Assembly: GCA_946894095.1 (NCBI GenBank)
Contig: OX335653.1
Span: 5,709,001 to 5,773,000, forward strand
Length of the DNA: 64,000 nucleotides
From: Incurvaria masculella
Taxonomy: Eukaryota; Arthropoda; Insecta; Lepidoptera; Incurvariidae
Direction: 5' to 3'
Below, one piece after another: positions 46,901 to 58,900 of the stretch; within the stretch, counting starts at the first letter, position 1, and every line of letters begins with the position of its first letter. Made by a program: the position numbers and the translations under genes. Below the pieces are notes generated by a model. That model worked only from the letters and a program-made list of their open reading frames with translations, had not been told where the DNA came from and did not search any database.

Positions 46901-49900
46901 AGAAAGAGAGACCCTTATGGTCTAGCTCTGGTGTCTGTTGGTCACACGCATTTTGTCCCAATTTTTTCTCCTATTATTTAATTTGTTATTTGAAAATTCT
47001 GCAAAAAATTACCAATACAGGTTTATTTATGTAATGCACCAAGTTTATGTTTCTGACTCATTAGACTACATATAGACTTTTTGAGAAATAGCTAGATTAC
47101 TGAAGCGCTAATTTTGTATGAAATTTCAAAATTATGATCCGGCCGGGGCGAATTTCTTCTGTCTTATAGTGATATTCCCAACAGGACCTGTGTCCATCTC
47201 CAGCAGTGACGAGACCCTCGTCAAGTTAACACTTGACCTGTTTTTTTTTATATGTTAATACATTTGGATTTGCATGTGTTAAGCAGATTAACCTCGTTGA
47301 AAATACATTGGAGCATTTTGTATTAAAATATTTAACCTAATAGCGAAGCCTGCAGACAAAGAATGAATCAGCAGTAGTGCAGACATACAAAAGTCACAAA
47401 CAAAAAAACAATTATGTTTGTATTAGGAACTTCTTTTACGGATTTTTTTTTTATGAGTGATTGACCCTCAATCACTCATGCATCGTAGATGTCGACTGAT
47501 CATTGATTGTTTCGCTTTCAGGGACCACCGAATGGCCCTGAAAATTATAAAGAATGTGGAGAAGTACAGAGAGGCGGCCAAGCTGGAGATCAACGTCCTG
47601 GAGAAACTGGCGGACGTCGACCCCGACTGCAAGCAGTGAGTCTTTTGACTTTTCCACTTTCCGCACTCGACAACTTTTCTCTAGCCTATTCGTTTTGGTG
47701 ACATTTTGTTAGAGAAGTTGTTGATGCCAAGTGATCGGAACACATTAGTCAGCTTCTGGGAATATCTGGAGTTGGGTTGGTGCCATTTACCTGCGTTGGT
47801 CGACGTAGGTACCCAACGATAATATTGTCAATGTTTTTCCCTTCCATTTACGTTAAACATGGGCATTTGAGGTAAAATCTAATGTTAGGTTAAATACTTC
47901 CTACAGTCGTTTTCAGAGAGAACCTGGCAAAGCTTAGTACAGTATTAGCACCGGACTAACCATACAAAAACTGGTTTAGTCTGCCCTTAATGTGGGTACT
48001 AAAGTTAGTCCGCCGTATGTTAATACAACAATGAAAAAATCTAACCAAGGGTTCATTTTCGGATTCTAAAACTTATCATCCTTTTGAAAAACTATACAAT
48101 CAATTTAAAATAAGGGTAAATCAGGTCTAACGCGAACAGCCACGCACCTCGCCTCCTTTGCGCCGGCTTAAGGCTACGATTATTTTGAAAAATCTATGAA
48201 ATTTTAATGCTCATAAACTAGCAGAGATAAAGACATGCCCTGTTACTAATAAACCCAGATTATCCTCTGAATAATTATACAATACTTTGTCCTTTGCATT
48301 GACATGCAGTTTTGAATTCGAGAGAAAGGGACTAAACATTATATAACTATTCAGGAGATGATCTGGGTTTATTAGTAACGGAGATGGGGTTTTTTACTGT
48401 TAAGGGCTTATTCTAATAGCTCAACATCCATTTAAAATATTTTTTATTTTGTCATAAACAGCCTGGATGATAATTTCTACACTTTATTATTAGCCTAAGG
48501 AATGCATAATTAATTTTAGACGAAATATTAAACATAATATTGATAAGCGTCGCAGGAATCTTCAACCTTGCCGTCTTATTGAGGTACATCGCGAGTCAGC
48601 CGTTGGCATCGCTCCAGCAGTTGAGTCGATGTCAACTTTACTAATAACACAAAAATACTTCTGGCGCACGGGACGGCTATAGCTCTCGGAAAACCTTGAT
48701 CTTCTTCGACGATTCTCCGATACTGGACACTGCACTGTTCTCGGAAGCAGGAAGTGAGAGTCCATAGCATGACGTGGTTGTTTCTAGTGCGAACGGCGTA
48801 TCTCTTATACTGTACTAGCTGCGGTACCCGGCTCCGCTCGGGTCCATGTCCTTTTGGACTGATGTCGAGCTGAATTATTTCCTAGATGAAAAGTAGGTAG
48901 CCCAAAAGGCGGTCAATAAATATGTTATTTATCTGCTACTTTTTAATCATAACGGGTGGAGCCGATATGCATTAATTAAATAAGAAATATTCTAACTTTC
49001 TCATTTATAATACATAGCTGAGGTACCCGGCTCCGCTCGGGTCAATGTCGTTTTGGACTGATATCGGGCTGAAACCCAAAGGGCTGGCCCAAAAGGCTAG
49101 TTGAACTACTTTACTAACAGAAGATTAAACAATGTATCTAACAAAAAAAAACTGGATCAAAATCCGTTGAGCCGATGTGGCATGATTAAATAAGAAAACA
49201 TCCAAATACTGCCATTTATAAATTCAGTGGAAGAAATGTACTTGAATATATTGCAAAATATTGGGGCCAATTACTGAATTGTTTTTTAAAAGCATTTGCC
49301 GCCGCGCTGGGGCGATCCTGCACTGGCACTACTACACATTGCCATGGACGGAAAACATGGACATTTTTTATTGCCGGTTCGACCATCCATCATTCAGTGC
49401 GTTGGTACGTAACAACTCGAGCGGGATTCACCCTACAACCTAGGTAGTAAGAAAGGGGAGCTATTTTTTACGTGGAATCCGTACCACAACCAGCATTAAC
49501 ATCGAAAACGGCCACCCATTCAAACCCCGACCGCGCCCATAGGTCCTGTACGTAGATGCAATCCACATATTAATCGAGTGAGTAGTTCGTAAGTTATGAG
49601 CCTTTAATCGCAACAGTCACCCCTCTCGTGATCTAGAGTGATGTACTCTGCCAAATTTCACATGCAGGAGCAGTCCACTTATTGTTTTGTTATAAATATG
49701 TAACCCTGTCTTCTCACTCCTCTGGTAAGTTAGCGTGATGCCTATACGGCTAGACTCAGATACAAACCTCATCTAAATTGGGTAATTGGTTCTCATGTTA
49801 TAAGCATTTCATACTACTGGTCCCCTCTCTGGTAATTTAGCGTGATGCTTAGTAGCCCTAAAATTGCGGAAATAAATCGAGCTATACGGAGGAGGTACAA

Positions 49901-52900
49901 TTATCAGCTAAGTATCTGCTTGGCTCCCTGGACTCGATACAGCGTCGTGCCGTGCGTCTGGTCGACGATCCCAAGGTATCCCTAAATTTAGAGACCCTTC
50001 AACTCCGAAGGGATGTAGGTTCTCTCGATGTATTCTATCGTCTTTATCATGGAGAGTGCCCTTCGTAGCTGCACAACGCTGTCCCTCCGTCCCATTTCTA
50101 CCACCGCACAACGCGGAACAGGCAGGGTATGCACCCATTCACTGTCGACATTCCCAAAATAAGAACCCACCGATCCTCTATATATTTTTTCTATAGGGTC
50201 GGTAATCTATGGAATCGACTCCATACCGATATATTTCCCCCAAAGTCCCCCGGGGTCGTTCAAACATGGGGTGAAGGAGCACCTGGCCGGCCGGCATGGT
50301 TTTCGTATCCCCCGTTGAAAGTTCAAAAAACCGAGCTTGGCTTAGTACTAATCTAACAAACAAAAAATAAGAAACCGTTCAACTGAAACCGTAATATCTT
50401 AACAATACGCCTTTAAACAATCAACCTTAAAAGCCTAAACTAATGTGTGTAGCTAGGACACGGCTAATTGCTCAGTTAGCATACCGCGCGGGTTGGTAGA
50501 AACAATACAAACAATTTACGTAAAAAACCTCATACTAATCCGTGTACCACACGACCACGGAGCGATGATCTCTGCAACCGCGTCTATCGTTAGCAATCGC
50601 GGGAAGCCGACTGGCGAGGGGCGCGGGCAGCATTGCCGATCGCTTGAAGCAATCGGGGACTTTGGATTTCATCTTCTCCCGAAAGTTGTTCGGACGGCCG
50701 TCGACTGCACGAACTTTTATTTTGCTCATTCGAATTGAAAATTTCGTTCCTATTCCGGATTTTTACGGAATTCCGGGAATCCTAAGAACGTTTTTGGGCA
50801 ATTGTGGTAATCGGCAGCGCTGGTAGCCGCTTCGCGCGCTCGCGCGTGGTACCTTCGGCTCTTCTCGGCAATACTCGGTCCTCGTCGGGTGGCCACCGCC
50901 GCCGTCTCGGCCCTCGCCGCGCTATCATTTCGTATCTGACTATTTTTCTTTTTGCACGGCTCCTAAGGGTCGTTACGTGATGTTCAATAGCTTAAAGCCT
51001 TCCTTAAGAATTAGGCTATCGAATGTAAAAATATGTTTTCAAACCTGACTGGTAGTTCCAGAGATTAGGGCGTTCAAACAAAAAAACAAACAAACTCTTC
51101 AGCTTTATTATATTAGTATAGATAATTATAATAGTGTAATCTCACTAAACCGGCACTTCGACAGATCGGCACGTACCATAATTCGGCACCCTCCGCCCAC
51201 CCGCCCACGGCCTCCCTCGCCCCTCTATGTGCACTTCATATGGGCAGAAGAAAACGGCATATCTGCCAAAGATTGTATAATTCTTCACAACATGCGAGAA
51301 AAGGTTTTTAAGCAAGGACTTCAAGTTGCACAAAAGCAGACCTCAATTAAGGATTATTTTAAAACTAGTTAATCACATGTGTACCTACATGTTAATTTAA
51401 TACATTACATACATTTATTCCCTCTACGAAATGCTTTTATTTGATTCATTACCTATGACTTTTTCACTATAATCCAGTAATCCCAACATTCCAATGATCC
51501 GGCACCATCCGGTTTTTGATGTGCCTATTAGTGAGATTACACTGTAATAATAATTGGGCGTTATTTTTGCCTTGCAAGGGAGGCTTTTGTCAATATGTCG
51601 GTTTAGAGGCGGCCGCTGATGTTTTCGTTTGGTTGCAGCCTGTGCGTGAAGATGCTGGACTGGTTCGAGTACCACGGACACATGTGCATCGCGTTCGAGA
51701 TGCTCGGTCAAAGTGTTTTTGATTTTTTGGTGAGTTCCTCATTTAACTAGTTAGTTAAACATGTGGCGGTCTGACACACGGTCATCCGACACCCTTATTG
51801 CGGGCGGTGGGAATTACCTCGCCCCGCGCGCACGCCCCCTTGCCGGGCCGCACTGCCACGGTACTCCAGTCTTCCTGAAACAGCGACCTAGACGGTGCGC
51901 ATGCACCTCGTCGCGAACGGTCTTTGAGACCTCGTGTTTGTGACTCCATTTGATTGATACAAATGTAAATGTAATACGACTAAATATAAGTGAACTTAAA
52001 TCTAATTAATAAAATATCAATATATTTATGGACTTCTCTCATTTACTGCCATTGGACTAGAGCATAGTATCGCTAAAAACATACCAATTTTTTTTTATTT
52101 ATTTAATATTATTTATTTCTATAAAAATATTGTTATCGTTAATTACCGACATTTATAATTCTATACTATTCATCTGTTTTTCAATCATTGTAGGAAGGAT
52201 ATAATCACAGTTATCATTAGTTTCAACAAATTGTCATTTTATAATATCATAATATCAAATAATTATACATGCATAAAACGTTATTCGCAAATGACCAAAT
52301 TCAAGTAAATGTTTAATTTCACCATTCAACATCATCTGGCCATAGTAATCTTTAATTTGAATAATTACGTTTGAGTCATTGAGCTGTGTGACTTTTTAAT
52401 TCCAATTAATGTTTCCTGTGTCATCGGTGTTTACGAGAAGATAACATATTGGTGACGATTGTTATTATGCATTGCAGAAGGACAATAACTACCAGCCTTA
52501 CCCGCTGGAGCAGGTGCGACACATCGCGTACCAGCTCATCTACTCGGTGCTGTTCCTGCACGAGAACAAACTCACGCACACCGATCTCAAGCCGGAGAAC
52601 ATCCTGTTCCTCGACAGCGACTACGAGGTCGCCTCCTCATACACCAACTCCAAGAAGGTATGTAACAATGCGCTCACAGAACCTGTCAAACTCTCACCTG
52701 GAGCCGGTGTAGCACATCTCGTACCAGCTCATCAACTGTGTGCTGTTCCTGCACGACAAACTCAAGCACACCGATCTCAAGCCGGAGAACATCCTGTTCC
52801 TCGACAGCGACTACGAGGTCGCCTCCTCATACACGAACTCCAAGAACGTATGTAATAATGCGCTCACAGAACCTGTCAAACTCTCACCTGGAGCCGGTGA

Positions 52901-55900
52901 AGCACATCTCGTACCAGCTCATCAACTCGGTGCTGTTCCTGCACGACAAACTCACGCACACCGATCTCAAGCCGGAGAACATCCTGTTCCTCGACAGCGA
53001 CTACGATGTCGCCTCCTCATACACGAACTCCAAGAACGTATGTAACAATGCGCTCACAGAACCTGTCAATCTCTCACCTGGAGCCGGTGTAGCACATCTC
53101 GTACCAGCTCATCAACTCAGTGCTGTTCCTGCACGACAAACTCACGCACACTGACCTCAAGCCGGAGAACATCCTGTTCCTCCACAGCAACTATGATGTC
53201 GTCTCCTCCTACACCAACACCAAGAAGGTATGTTGCCATGCGCTTAATACGCCTGTCATACACTTAACTGGACCAGGTTCCTTCTTACTAAAGGCCTAGT
53301 GCACGAAAGGACAAAAGTGGCATGTTTGAACATTAATTAACTCAGCCATCTCTTCGTGCAGTCAGGGCTATGTGGTAGTGTGCCAATAGATCCGTAAACC
53401 CCGCCTGGGTTAGTACCATCACATTGAATGAAAGATGGTTAAGGCAGCAATTAAAAATTGTCTCCTTTTTTACATCCAGTTCATGAAGCCGAGCTCATAT
53501 AAAGGTAAGATCCTGGCATGGGACCTAATTCCTTTTGGGCATGCGCTGTGATGGGCTAATATGTCAGTAGGTGTGGTTTTAGCTATCCTTGGCCGGTTCT
53601 ATAAGAAAACGCTCACAACCATCAACATGCTTGACTACCAAGGGTCCTCTCCATGGGAAGAGTTTTTAAATTGGCTTGTTGTCGTTATGTTTTATATGTG
53701 TGAAGTAAAAGGCGAATAAACAGATATCAATCTAATCTTCATTTGTTTATTGTGACATTTCAGCAAAAGCAAGACGTACGTCGGGTAAAACGCAGCGACG
53801 TGCGACTGATCGACTTCGGCAGCGCCACGTTCGATCACGAGCATCACAGTACCATCGTCTCAACGCGCCACTACCGCGCGCCCGAGGTCATCCTCGGTAC
53901 GTACGCACATAGCCCCTGCCTGCACAACCTACTTCACCACATCACTGTCTCCACGATAGACCAACGCGCTGCGCTTACAAGACTTACAAACTGTGGGAGT
54001 GAGACGTCAACTCGAGTACCACTACCGCGAGTTAGAGGGAAATGGAACACATCTGCCCGATGTGACAACTTCTCAAATCGTTATCAGTACATTGGAGTCG
54101 CACTCATGGAATGTGAAATTTTTTTTGTAAAATCTATAAGATTTCTCTTAATTTTTCTTAAAGAAAGCATGGTGACTTGTACATGTAACAGGGAGTAAAA
54201 AACCCGGAAAAAAAACCTTTTTTTATGGAGTAAATATAGGATAAAATTTCTTAATTTTTCCTCAATATTTCAAAGTAAAACTTTAAACATACCTTCAGAT
54301 CATTATTGGGAAGCTAAATACCGATTTAGAAAAAAAATAGGGAAAAAAAATATTTCAGTACATTTTTTATGAAACTATTTTGGTCTCACCCGTCAGTTGG
54401 TGGCACCGCTGCCGCCATACGAATGAGTTTCGATCGTGTTAACAAAGTATTCAACTATTATAAACACCAGTAGATCTATAGTGTAATTGGCATCTGAACT
54501 AAAAAATGCAACGCTGCAAGCTTTATGAATTTTACTTGTCTAGATTTATATAAAAAAACTAAACTTATCAAAGGGGCCATTTCTAGCTTCCTTGAACATG
54601 TCTTAAACTGGTGGCTCATTTGGGTCGATTTTATTTTCCCCAATTATGTAGGGACCCAGAAGTGATCGCTATCGAGGTGACAGGTGCAGACTCGGAACGC
54701 TAGATCACATGTGCCATTTTGAACTTGAATTGTCGAATCGATGGGCCACGGTTCAGGGAGCTTCTTCTGGAACTTCAAATCCCAACAGTAAAGAATTCCT
54801 CCTAAACCAAAACAGGAGCAAAATCAAGACTTAATAAACACCCAAATGAAGTAGCCTCAAACTTGATGAAACCTTAAAACTTAATAACCGCTTAGTCTTA
54901 TAAGCTATGTATTTTTTGTGGAAATGTCACTGGACGTTTGCCACGCTCAATGACATTTGCAAATTTCTATAAACTGGCAGATTGCAGTTTAAAATTATAA
55001 AAAAAATATTTATCGGAACCCTTAATAGTATTAATTGGTTTTGCATCTCTCTGTCTTTGAAAACAATTTTTTTAAGAACGCATGGAAGTATTAAGTTTAA
55101 AATAATACCAACTTCTTAGGTCTATGGTATTGTCCCTTCAAAGTGTATGAGAAGTTGACTTTGACGTACGTGATGTGTTGTTTCAGAGCTGGGTTGGGCG
55201 CAGCCGTGCGATGTGTGGTCCATCGGGTGCATTATCTTCGAGCTGCACCTCGGCATCACGCTCTTCCAGACGCACGACAACCGCGAGCACCTCGCCATGA
55301 TGGAGCGCATCCTCGGACCCATCCCCTATAGGTATGCGCTTTTTTATATGCAACCTGGCATTGAGGGCTAATACCACACAACTACCGTTATGATATTAGC
55401 CCAAAACACCACATTCCCGAAGGAATTAGGTGCCATTCCAGGACCTTACCTTTATAAGCGCCGTGCATTAAAATAATGGAAAACACGGACAATTTTTTAT
55501 TGCAGCTTCGACCATCTTTTCATCCAATGCGATGGTACTAACCCGGGCGGGTTTAAACCCTACCATTCCGAACCATGGAGCAGCTCACATTCGTGACGAA
55601 ATGCACTTATCCAACTCAGACAGAGAAAGAAAGTGTTGCATGAACAGGGCGAGGATTTGAACCCAGACCTCTGGTATGCAGGGAAAGTCCCCGCGTATCT
55701 AGGCTACGCGCCTGTATCTTGTCAAAAACTGATTTCAAAATTAAAGTATCCATATGAGCACTTTTTGAATAGAGTTAAGCAAATGTAAGGTCCTGGCATA
55801 CCTTCGGGAATGTGGTGTATTGGGCTAATATCATGATGGTAGTTATTATTAGCCATTCGTATAAAATTCCATAAAAAAAAATACATTTAGCAACTGTGAA

Positions 55901-58900
55901 ATTTGGAATAAGATTATGGCATGTGATGCACGCGAAATTATGCTCTTTATGAGCGACGGAAATGTTAAACGTTTTACCATTCTATAACGACGACTATAAT
56001 TTGATTTTTACCTGTTAATATGGAGACTAGGTTTCATGACGTTACAGAGAAAAGGAGAAAAAAAACAGTTGGAATACTTATGAGGATGATTACCTAATAA
56101 TTATTTATAGGTCAAGCACTGAATTTCTAGGCATCAGGCAAGATATGTTCCTGACAAGTTGGACTCTTTGTATTCCTTAGTGATGATATTGTTTCTAATA
56201 TTTCAGGATGGCGAGAAAAACAAGGACCAAGTACTTCTACCATGGGAAACTAGACTGGGATGAGAAGTCATCGGCGGGTCGATACGTCCGAGAGAACTGC
56301 AAACCTTTATTGGTGCGTACAGCTATTGATTGTAACTATGCAAAATGGCTTTGCTATATCATTGAAAATAAGAACCAATAATATATCCATGTCAGGACCT
56401 CCCTTACGTTGCACATGGCTACGTTAAACTGCATGGAAAATATGGTCATTTTTTATTTCTCCTTCGAACATCTTGTCAATGCGATGATATGCCAAGTCTG
56501 GCGGAATTAACCTATTCAGTTAGAGTGATGGACTGTGATGGACGATTACAACCATGTTCAGCCTCATAGGTCGAAAGAAACACATCCAGAACTCGATCGC
56601 ACCCAATGTTAATTAACCTCGATAATCAAACACCGTGCCGTCGCGTCACTGCACTACTGACGCGTAGCCAAAAGTTGTTCATAACCCACTAAACGTAGGA
56701 GCAGCAGACAACGTGTCGCCGCTACACTACTGGGCTGTGCTTACAAGACGAAAAGAGTGTGGAAGTGAGACGTCAACTCAAGTACAACAGTTGTACTTGA
56801 GTGACTATCACGAGTTAGACCCAGATGGAACATATCTACCCGATGAGACCACTTTTGAAATTGTTATATGTACATAGGAGGCGTGCTTATGGACTGTTAA
56901 ATGTTTTTTTGTCGCAAAATCTTTGTGATTTCTCTAGTTTTCTTTAAGGTGGGCCTTCCCGCTCAACTCCCCATACAAACGTGGAAAGAAAAGTATGCGC
57001 ATATTTTTTGTTAGAGATCCAAAATTATACTCAAAACAGCTTTGATAGATCGAACTACATGTCTGATGACCATTGGCATTGCAAAACAGTGTTTGATTTC
57101 TAAGTTATAAGGTCTGAAAGTTCGCGCTTTTGACGCGCGTTTGATTTTTGACTAACACGGTCTTATATGTCGATTTTAGCTAAAAGTCGTTTTGTAATTA
57201 AAATATTCGTAAATCTTACCAAATCAAACACTATGCGCATTTCTGCCTTGTGGACATGTTGCATCCTCCTCCTCATCACAGAGCCTGTCTTTTTTTTAAA
57301 CAGAAAAGGTCCCAGAGCACAATAGCTCTGTTTTGAACCGTGCCCGCAAATGAGTTTGTGCCGCAGGGAAGGGCCACCTTAAAGCAAGCATTTATGCATA
57401 CATAACCTGTGCACGTTGTTTTTTTCTCAAAAAATGATTTTCTTCGTCGGCATCGAACCTGTACCTCAACTACGTTAATTCTGCTCGCGACGTGCAGAGG
57501 TACCAGCAGTCCAACAGCGAGGAACACCGGCAGCTGTTCGAGCTAGTGTCGCGCATGCTCGAGTACGAGCCGACGCAACGCATCACGCTGCGCGACGCAC
57601 TCGCGCACCCCTTCTTCACCGGCCTGCCCGCGCATCAGCGCCTCGGTACGTAGACTCTACTTGCATTTCACACATCTACCTATATTTATTTACTTTATCC
57701 AAATCACATTTTTATTTCTGGCGTAGGCGCAATGTTTGCCTTACGTGGCAAATTTTAAAGCCCAGCCGGGTTGTTTCTGTCGTGTCAGTTTCCACAGTTA
57801 AGAATGGCTCGTAAGCTATGCTCCCCATAGAAACGTAGTTTGCTAATAATTTGAAAGCCGCTATTCCAATTTGTTTGATGTTTGGGATTTAATATCAAGC
57901 AACAAATACATGACTGCACGTCTTTGTCTTTTAGAAAAATGAGGCCCGTTAAATATCAGAAAATTACACTCCCCATACAATGTGATTAATATTTTGGATT
58001 TAATATCAAGCAAAAATAGACATTTCCTGCACTTATTTGGCTTTTCGAAAAAAATATCCTGTCACACAAAAGAGAAAAGAAAATGTATATAAAGGTTTTC
58101 TTTTGCCTGTTATTTGACTGGCTTTATATTTTTCAGCAAAACAACAACCTCTATTGTCAAATATTAGATAATAAATATCAAGCAAATTTGAACAGGGGGA
58201 GGAGCATAGCTTACGGGCCGTTTTTAGGGTTCCGTACCCAAAGGGTGAAAACGGAACCCTATTACTAAGCCTCCGCTGTCCGTCCGTCCGTCCGTCCGTC
58301 CGTCCGTCCGTCTGTCCGTCTGTCACAGGGCTGTATCTCAGTAACCGTAACAGGTAGACAGCTGAAATTTTCACAGAGTGTGTATTTATTTTGCCGCTAT
58401 AACAACAAATAGGTAAGATTAAAAAATAATTAAAATTAAAGGGGGTTCCCATACAAAAAACGTGATTTTTTTGTTTTATTTTTTACGATGGTACGGAACC
58501 CTTCGTGTGCGAGTCCGACTCGCACTTGGCCGGTTTTTAACCTTAAAAATTGTGCCTAGTGTTGCAATGGGACCGTTGCATGATGTTTTTTATTGCTGTA
58601 AAAATCAATCTATAAAAAGACTCAAGAATTATCTCGATGTCTTGAAATCGATACCTTGATGGTACTTTCAATTCTTTTTTAATTTTATCATAGCTTGTTC
58701 ACGGTTGACGTCACGATTTACTGTGTATAAATCAACTGAATAAGCATAGAAAATTATGATTTTATTTCTTTTGCATCTTCCCCATTGACTGGATTCAAAA
58801 TGATTATATTCGCAAGCTACACCACCTCTATTCGTGATCCCATGGATTGACGTGTATTTGAATATCGTTCATTATGTTTATAGGGTACCAGTATTCCAGA

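Larger units (their letters stand above)
52698..53267 (+). repeat. Doa: Three tandem partial copies of exon J
   Basis: Units of about 190 bp begin at 52698, 52888 and 53078. Each repeats the end of exon J from LEQVRH onward plus its donor and about 45 bp of intron. Copies 2 and 3 are nearly identical including the intronic part, so the duplication is recent or being homogenised. The unit length of 190 bp is not a multiple of three, so the copies cannot be read as one long exon in kinase frame. Confidence 0.95.

Noticed and set aside
52472..52855. Single long open frame through exon J and its first copy
   Set aside because: The copy is read in the wrong frame because the unit is about 190 bp; only the first 60 codons are kinase.
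53743..54198. 151-codon frame extending past exon K
   Set aside because: Kinase homology stops exactly at the GTACGT donor; the rest is repeat-derived intron shared with 56745-56900.
57276..57527. 83-codon - strand frame over the start of exon N
   Set aside because: Overlaps the MITE end and a well-supported + strand kinase exon.
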